Positions 56,821 to 64,000 of a stretch of 64,000 bases of DNA are shown one piece after another; position 1 is the stretch's first letter; each line of letters begins with the position of its first letter. Location: the NCBI RefSeq assembly GCF_000243695.2, contig NZ_AHMN02000005.1:285501-349500 (forward strand), read 5' to 3'. The notes under the pieces were generated by a model that was not told the DNA's origin, did no database searches, and saw nothing but the letters and a program-made list of their open reading frames with translations. Source of the stretch: Leptospira kirschneri serovar Cynopteri str. 3522 CT (GTDB lineage Bacteria; Spirochaetota; Leptospiria; Leptospirales; Leptospiraceae). A program made the translations under genes and the position numbers.

Positions 56821-57648
56821 ATGAAAAAAATAATCTCATTCTTCTTTGTCATTTTCATTTGTACTGAAATGGCGGCAGAAACAAAAAGAGGGCCTCTTTT
56901 TTTTGAACTTACTTACGGAGAAGGATTCGATTATTTGAAGACCAACACGAATAAAATCGATCCAAACTCTATGAACCGGGATTTTACATATGGCAACTCT
57001 GAAATTTTTGGATACTACGCAGGCGGAATCGGTTCAACCGAAGATAAGTTGTTAAGCGCATATTTATTTGATCAGGCGCCTAAACCAAAAATTACCGGAC
57101 AAAATTCTTCGTTCTTATTCGAATATTTAATAAAATCAAGATTTGGAATTGGATTGAGTCTCAATCAATCCCAATTTCAAGCGTCTAATCTTTCCTTTTC
57201 AAAATTCGATTTTTTATTAGTCACTGGATTTGCTCGTCTTACCGATCCTTCTTTTCAAAACGTCTCGTTCGACCAACTAACAAAATTGGAAACAACCTTT
57301 CCTTATTTTACCTATCACAATAACGAGTTGATGAAGGCAATGACGTTTAACGTTCATTTTTCCTATCACTTTTTAGAAAATTCTACATTGGATCCGTATG
57401 TTAGGGTTTTGTTCGGATATGGAAGAGACTCCGTTTCCAATTCTAAACTTTTTCAAACAAGTTTAGTAATTGGCTCTCGTTACTTTATTACAGATCGAGT
57501 TTATCTTTTAACGGAATTAGTTGGTACAAATTACGACGCTTATTCAAAAACCTATGGAAATTTGAAGGATCTATTCAATGAAAAGGAAAAACATATCTGG
57601 TCCTTACAAGAATATTCTGCAAAATTTGGAATCGGTTTGAACTGGTGA
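56821..57648 (+). CDS. Exported protein, possible outer-membrane beta-barrel
   Basis: 275 residues from ATG 56821 (AAGG 8 nt upstream); a frame-extending ATG at 56749 has no signal-peptide character and starts just past a family A element. Signal peptide of about 22 residues (MKKIISFFFVIFICTEMAAE). The mature protein has alternating aromatic and polar strands, such as RGPLFFELTYGEGFDYLKTN, SFLFEYLIKSRFGIGLSLNQ, MTFNVHFSYHFLENSTLDPY, VRVLFGYGRDSVSNSKLFQT and AKFGIGLNW at the very end. This is typical of small outer-membrane barrels, with a C-terminal tryptophan/aromatic residue. No lipobox. No homologue named from memory. The element insertion upstream may affect its expression. Confidence 0.72.
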   Translation: MKKIISFFFVIFICTEMAAETKRGPLFFELTYGEGFDYLKTNTNKIDPNSMNRDFTYGNSEIFGYYAGGIGSTEDKLLSAYLFDQAPKPKITGQNSSFLFEYLIKSRFGIGLSLNQSQFQASNLSFSKFDFLLVTGFARLTDPSFQNVSFDQLTKLETTFPYFTYHNNELMKAMTFNVHFSYHFLENSTLDPYVRVLFGYGRDSVSNSKLFQTSLVIGSRYFITDRVYLLTELVGTNYDAYSKTYGNLKDLFNEKEKHIWSLQEYSAKFGIGLNW

Positions 57649-58388
<740 letters not shown>

Positions 58389-58808
58389 CTAAATACTCTT
58401 ATGAGTTTCAATATAATAATCCGCTGAAATTCTTCCAGATCCATATAAAGAAAAATGGAAAAGTAATAAAAGAATCATCGCGGCATACGGAAGATTGGAT
58501 CCCGGAGCCATAAACCCTTCTTTAGCGTGAATGAATAAAACTGCTCCGATCAGCACCGGAACTTGAAGAATCGCCGCAAAACGAGTCAATAAGCCGGATA
58601 AAAGCAGAACCCCTCCGCAGATATGTGCGATTACGATATAATGAGCGAGTAACGTAGATGCCATTGGCGCGTTATTCATCTCCATCAAACGAATCAATGC
58701 GTCCGTATCGTATAAAAATTCCAGACCTTTATAAATCAAAACTCCTCCCAGATAAATTCGAAGGAAATCAACCAACCAATCCCGATGATCTTTCAGCCAA
58801 CGATCCAT
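58389..58808 (-). CDS. DoxX-family membrane protein
   Basis: 139 residues with four helices (about 14-32, 50-72, 78-96 and 105-125). GGAGG precedes ATG 58808 by about 7 nt. Typical DoxX features are LRIYLGGVLIYKGLEFL, the HICGGVLLLSGLLTRFAAIL segment and a C-terminal helix-loop SLYGSGRISADYYI. DoxX proteins are small inner-membrane proteins that associate with redox or thiol stress functions in some bacteria; their activity here is unproven. Directly downstream of the pirin gene (60 nt), on the same strand, so it is probably co-transcribed. The pair pirin/DoxX is common in bacteria. Confidence 0.9.
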   Translation of the reverse strand: MDRWLKDHRDWLVDFLRIYLGGVLIYKGLEFLYDTDALIRLMEMNNAPMASTLLAHYIVIAHICGGVLLLSGLLTRFAAILQVPVLIGAVLFIHAKEGFMAPGSNLPYAAMILLLLFHFSLYGSGRISADYYIETHKSI

Positions 58809-58868
58809 AACTTACCTCCAGGTTTTTAGGTTATGATACCCCTTTTCGAAACTTTTGCAAGGTGAGTT

Positions 58869-59756
<888 letters not shown>

Positions 59757-59828
59757 AATTTGAACACTCCTATTACACTCTGGTCGCAATACAAATATTT
59801 CTTAGACAGATTTTAAGGTTACAAAAAA

Positions 59829-60302
<474 letters not shown>

Positions 60303-60368
60303 TTTTCCGATTAAAATTCCTCTTGCCTAATATTAGTTTTTAGTGAAAATGTTTTCGGCTTAGTTCCC

Positions 60369-62045
60369 GTGAATACTTCAAACAACCATTTAGCTCCTAT
60401 ACCGCTTAACGAGACGGAAAGACTCCGCGCTCTACATTCTTGCCAGATCCTAGACACGGCCTCGGAAGAAAAATTCGATTCATTAACTCAAATAGCAGCG
60501 TATATTTGCAATTCTTCGATGGCCTTGATTTCATTAGTCGACACAAACCGACTTTGGTTTAAATCGAAACTGGGAATGCAAGAATCCGAAGTTCCTAGAA
60601 AAACTTCCTTTTGTCAATACACAATCATGGAGGATGACCTCTTAGAAATAGAGGACGCTCTGAAAAACGAAATATTTAAGAATAAACCCTCCGTTTTAGG
60701 CCCCCCCTACATCCGTTTTTACGTGGGAGCTCCCTTAAAAACTCCGGATGGTTTTAATATAGGGACACTTTGTGTGTTCGACTCACAACCGAAAAATTTA
60801 AATCCTAAACAAAAAGTCATTCTAAAAGCGCTATCAAACCAAATCATTTATAACTTTGAACTGAATAAAAAAAATCTAGAACTATTACTAATTCAAAAGA
60901 AAGAAGAAGAATTACAAAAATCTAAAAGCCTGTTTTTTGCAAACATGAGTCACGAAATTCGAACGCCAGTTCACGGAATTTTAGGAGTTTCCGGTCTTTT
61001 ATCGGAAACGGAATTACAACAAGAGCAAAAAGAATACGTAGATACGATCCAAAGAAGTGGCAAGTTATTGCTCAATCTCCTAAATGATATATTAGATTTT
61101 TCTAAATTAGAATCATTCAATATGAAAATCGAAATCATCGCTTTTGATCTGATGGATTTATTAAAAGACGTATTTCATCTTTTTGAAGCAGATGCAAAAC
61201 GTAAAAAGATAGAATTTAAATTGGTAGGAAAACAACCCTCTCATTTGATCGTATCTACAGATCCGCATAGATTCAAACAGATTTTAGTCAATCTGATCTC
61301 GAACGCTATCAAGTTCACCGAAAAAGGAAGTGTTTTGATCGAATTCGATTTTAAGTCCGACTTAAAACACTGCGATATAAAAATTCAGATAAAGGACACC
61401 GGAGTTGGAATACCGGAGCAAAAACTTGAAGAATTATTTCAAGCCTACAGACAAGTGGACACTTCCGTTTCTAGAAAATACGGAGGGACCGGATTAGGCC
61501 TTTCAATCAGCAAAAATCTCTCAGAGATGATGAATTTAAAATTAACTGCTCAGAGTATTAGCAATCAAGGAAGTGTTTTTGAAATTTCGGGACAAATTCC
61601 ACTCGCTGAAAAATCGGAAGTAAATTTTGAATCTAAAAAAGCGACTTCAAACACAGAGATTCAAAATCTAAACATTTTAGTCGCAGAAGATAACGAAACC
61701 AATCAAATGTTGATCAAAAAGATTCTGGAAAAACTAGGTTACAAACCTGTAATCGTTTCCAATGGAGTAGAAGCGATTCATCACGTAAAAACGTATCCAA
61801 TCGACGTTTTATTTTTAGATATTCAAATGCCAGAACTGAACGGAATCGAAGCCGCTAAAATTCTAACTCAACAAAACGATTTATTCATTCGTCCTTATAT
61901 TATTGCAATGACAGCTAACGCTAGTCAAACGGATAAGGAAGACTGTATGGCTTCGGGAATCGACCAATACCTCAGCAAACCTTTTCACAAAGAGGAAATC
62001 GCAGAACTACTAAATCAATTTATTTTGGACAAAACATCAAAGTAA
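60369..62045 (+). CDS. GAF-domain hybrid histidine kinase
   Basis: 558 residues from GTG 60369; I see no good ribosome-binding site and no better start. A GAF domain (about 25-165: [40 protein letters not shown]) leads through a helix to HisKA with H195 in [14 protein letters not shown]. The HATPase domain has N312 in [24 protein letters not shown] and [10 protein letters not shown]. The receiver domain (about 435-555) has the phospho-acceptor D484 in [12 protein letters not shown] and the conserved lysine in [10 protein letters not shown]. No membrane segments, so the sensor is soluble. Output goes to an unknown partner, possibly a phosphotransfer protein. The GAF ligand is unknown. Confidence 0.95.
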   Translation: MNTSNNHLAPIPLNETERLRALHSCQILDTASEEKFDSLTQIAAYICNSSMALISLVDTNRLWFKSKLGMQESEVPRKTSFCQYTIMEDDLLEIEDALKNEIFKNKPSVLGPPYIRFYVGAPLKTPDGFNIGTLCVFDSQPKNLNPKQKVILKALSNQIIYNFELNKKNLELLLIQKKEEELQKSKSLFFANMSHEIRTPVHGILGVSGLLSETELQQEQKEYVDTIQRSGKLLLNLLNDILDFSKLESFNMKIEIIAFDLMDLLKDVFHLFEADAKRKKIEFKLVGKQPSHLIVSTDPHRFKQILVNLISNAIKFTEKGSVLIEFDFKSDLKHCDIKIQIKDTGVGIPEQKLEELFQAYRQVDTSVSRKYGGTGLGLSISKNLSEMMNLKLTAQSISNQGSVFEISGQIPLAEKSEVNFESKKATSNTEIQNLNILVAEDNETNQMLIKKILEKLGYKPVIVSNGVEAIHHVKTYPIDVLFLDIQMPELNGIEAAKILTQQNDLFIRPYIIAMTANASQTDKEDCMASGIDQYLSKPFHKEEIAELLNQFILDKTSK

Positions 62046-62748
62046 TTCTCTTAGAACAGTTGAAATGTGCCTTCAATGTGGGAACTCTTACAAGTTTTAG
62101 ATTAGAGTTTTTGAAAAATGAATTCTCCATTTGTTTTCTATTTCATGGAAACGGTCGAAGGAAGCAATTTTGTTAATTGAACTATGGAATTTTTTTAAAC
62201 TTCAAAATTACAACTTTTAACGTTTTAAAAACGTAAAATTCTAGTTTTCAAATACCAAATTAACTTGAAGGAATATTATTTTTTTATAATAAACTTTGAA
62301 CCTAAAAATGTGGGAACTAACACAGAACTATATTTTACAGCAAAATTCTCAAGATTTCCGAATGCATAAGACAAAATTTTTTTACGCCAAACACGGATTA
62401 ATTAACGCGAAAGGGATTGGTGCAAGAGGAACTAAAGCAGAACGCTCTCTACCATAACCAACCCCACAAGTATTTAGATTTCAATATTAAATCTGTGGGA
62501 ATTACGACAAATCCTCTGTAAAACTGAGTTTCCAACGCGATCCGTAGAGAGCGTTGTGCTTTAGTTCAATTTTGATTCTAAAATCCTATTCAACTTGTGG
62601 GGTTGGTTATGGCTCTCTACGGATCGCGTTCTAAATTGAAACTAAAGACAATCATTGTATTATGTTTCTTTTATGCAATTTTTGACCAGAACTGGAGGTT
62701 TGCCCGTGGGCGAGCCGATTCACCCAGATTATTTACTTAGAACTCACG
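62046..62748. other. Repeat-bearing gap before the FFLEELY-like gene end
   Basis: 703 nt: GTGGGAACTCTTACAAG (62077), a family A element (62104-62207) and a mosaic element (62404-62750) reaching into the stop codon of the next gene. GTGGGAACTAACACAG is at 62312. No gene seen. Confidence 0.6.
62104..62207. mobile_element. Family A element, worn right end
   Basis: Left end AGAGTTTTTGAAAAATGAAT and interior TTCTCCATTTGTTTTCTATT with CATGGAAACGGTCG. The right end (GGAATTTTTTTAAACTTC) has lost the CAACAACTCT part. Confidence 0.6.

Positions 62749-62750
<2 letters not shown>
62404..62750. mobile_element. Mosaic element overlapping a gene stop
   Basis: 347 bp from AACGCGAAAGGGATTGGTGC to CTTAGAACTCACGTT, flanked by AATT at 62400-62403 and 62751-62754. 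The interior has ACCCCACAAGTATTTAGATT, AACGCGATCCGTAGAGAGCG and a TTTTTGACCAGAACTGG phrase. The left end is not the usual AACGTGAG, so the limits there are uncertain. The right end supplies part of the TAA of the next gene. Confidence 0.5.
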
Positions 62751-63396
<646 letters not shown>

Positions 63397-63449
63397 TCTT
63401 AATTCAGAAACAGATTTCGTAGGCTACGTAACTTAGGTCAATATAAAAA

Positions 63450-64000
63450 TCAATCCTTGACTACGATGGCTCCGGATCTCAATTTAGCTGGCAAAAATTT
63501 TGCAAGGTTTTCCGCTCCTTTTTTAGAGGAATCAGATCCGAACCGAACCGTATAATATCCGTTTCTGGATCTTTTGACGTTTGCTTTTATTTTTTTCACC
63601 GTACCAGAAATCGATTTTGCTAATTCATCCGCTTTTTCTTTTTCTTTAAATGCGGCTACTTGAAGCGTAAATTTATCCGATTCTTCGTCAGATGAGGATT
63701 TGACAGAAACTCGTTTAGATTGTTTTTCTTCGTTTCGTTTGATTTTTTTAGTGGTTTTAGAATCTTCCGGCTCTTTAACCGAAAGAGTTTCGATCGAAGA
63801 GTGATTTTCCTTTTCCACGTTAGTTGATCTTATTTTAGTTTTTTTCAAATCAACAACTTCTGCAGCCGGAGGAATGTTTTTAAAAGTCACTGAATCTTGA
63901 GAATTTGTATTAGAAGGTAAATCGGTGTTTGCCTGCGGAATTTCAGCGGAGGCAACTTTATAATTACTTTCATTTGGAATTTGACCCGGTTCAGAAAAAG
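63450..64000 (-). CDS. SPOR-domain protein (5' part outside window)
   Basis: The frame is open from the right edge to the stop at 63450; about 182 residues are visible. A GTG at 63890 is only an internal codon, since the reading continues upstream without a stop (...GQIPNESNYKVASAEIPQAN...). The visible part is a long disordered Ser/Lys/Glu-rich region followed by a C-terminal SPOR domain of about 75 residues (DKFTLQVAAFKEKEKADELA, NGYYTVRFGSDSSKKGAENL). SPOR domains bind denuded peptidoglycan at division sites. The protein is probably membrane-anchored at its unseen N-terminus. It is directly upstream (54 nt) of the FFLEELY-like gene on the same strand. Confidence 0.85.
   Translation of the reverse strand, partial: FSEPGQIPNESNYKVASAEIPQANTDLPSNTNSQDSVTFKNIPPAAEVVDLKKTKIRSTNVEKENHSSIETLSVKEPEDSKTTKKIKRNEEKQSKRVSVKSSSDEESDKFTLQVAAFKEKEKADELAKSISGTVKKIKANVKRSRNGYYTVRFGSDSSKKGAENLAKFLPAKLRSGAIVVKD

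Overview
The window looks like chromosomal DNA of a pathogenic Leptospira (L. interrogans group). The base composition is AT-rich and about a third of the DNA is non-coding. There are many spirochaete-type lipoprotein signal peptides, a KWG/WG-repeat protein, and a 365-residue protein that I recognise as the lipoprotein LipL36. The intergenic gaps are packed with repeats, including 35-bp tandem repeats of the kind used for Leptospira strain typing. I see no tRNA, rRNA, CRISPR array or complete transposase gene. The species assignment is inference.

Layout. 0-1.6 kb: the end of an Ig-like-domain protein and two lipoproteins. 1.9-10.8 kb: an overlapping gene string encoding an HlyD-type adaptor, an RND transporter, a second RND-like protein that has lost the proton-relay residues, a MORN-repeat protein and a Yip1-like membrane protein. 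11.2-12.2 kb: a WG-repeat protein. 13.5-15.3 kb (minus): a histidine-kinase-type ATPase without a HisKA domain and a tail-anchored protein. 15.8-18.8 kb (minus): a coiled-coil protein, an SPFH/SHOCT protein and threonine synthase. 19.0-25.2 kb: three paralogous multi-pass membrane proteins resembling GT-C glycosyltransferases, followed by signal peptidase I. 26.6-31.7 kb: an exported protein, an OmpA-like lipoprotein, a DoxX-like membrane protein, a DUF5329 protein and a lipoprotein with Asp-rich loops. 33.5-34.6 kb: lipL36 with a strong terminator. 36.6-38.9 kb: tag and a DUF2804 protein. 39.3-43.3 kb: a frameshifted SBBP-repeat lipoprotein, a secreted beta-propeller protein and an exported PEBP protein. 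45.4-47.3 kb: a membrane-bound class III nucleotide cyclase. 48.0-52.0 kb: an RND pump followed by a TetR regulator. 52.9-54.3 kb: two lipoproteins. 54.9-57.6 kb: a YheT-type hydrolase and an exported possible beta-barrel protein. 58.4-62.0 kb: DoxX and pirin, then an SRPBCC protein and a GAF-hybrid histidine kinase. 62.7-64.0 kb: an FFLEELY-like protein and the 3' part of a SPOR-domain protein.

The most distinctive content is the repeat DNA. I can delimit at least three families of short non-autonomous elements with inverted ends: family A with ends AGAGTTGTTGAAAAATT, family B with ends ACTACTCGGAC, and a longer mosaic family with ends AACGTGAG...CTCACGTT. Two members of the mosaic family interrupt other repeat elements. 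Empty-site copies elsewhere in the window confirm the junctions, and 4-5 bp AT-rich direct repeats flank the inserts. These elements carry the 35-bp tandem repeats, a CCGGCTTGCC hairpin and many GTTCCCAC motifs. One copy ends inside the stop codon of the FFLEELY-like gene. All functional calls come from reading motifs. No database search was run.
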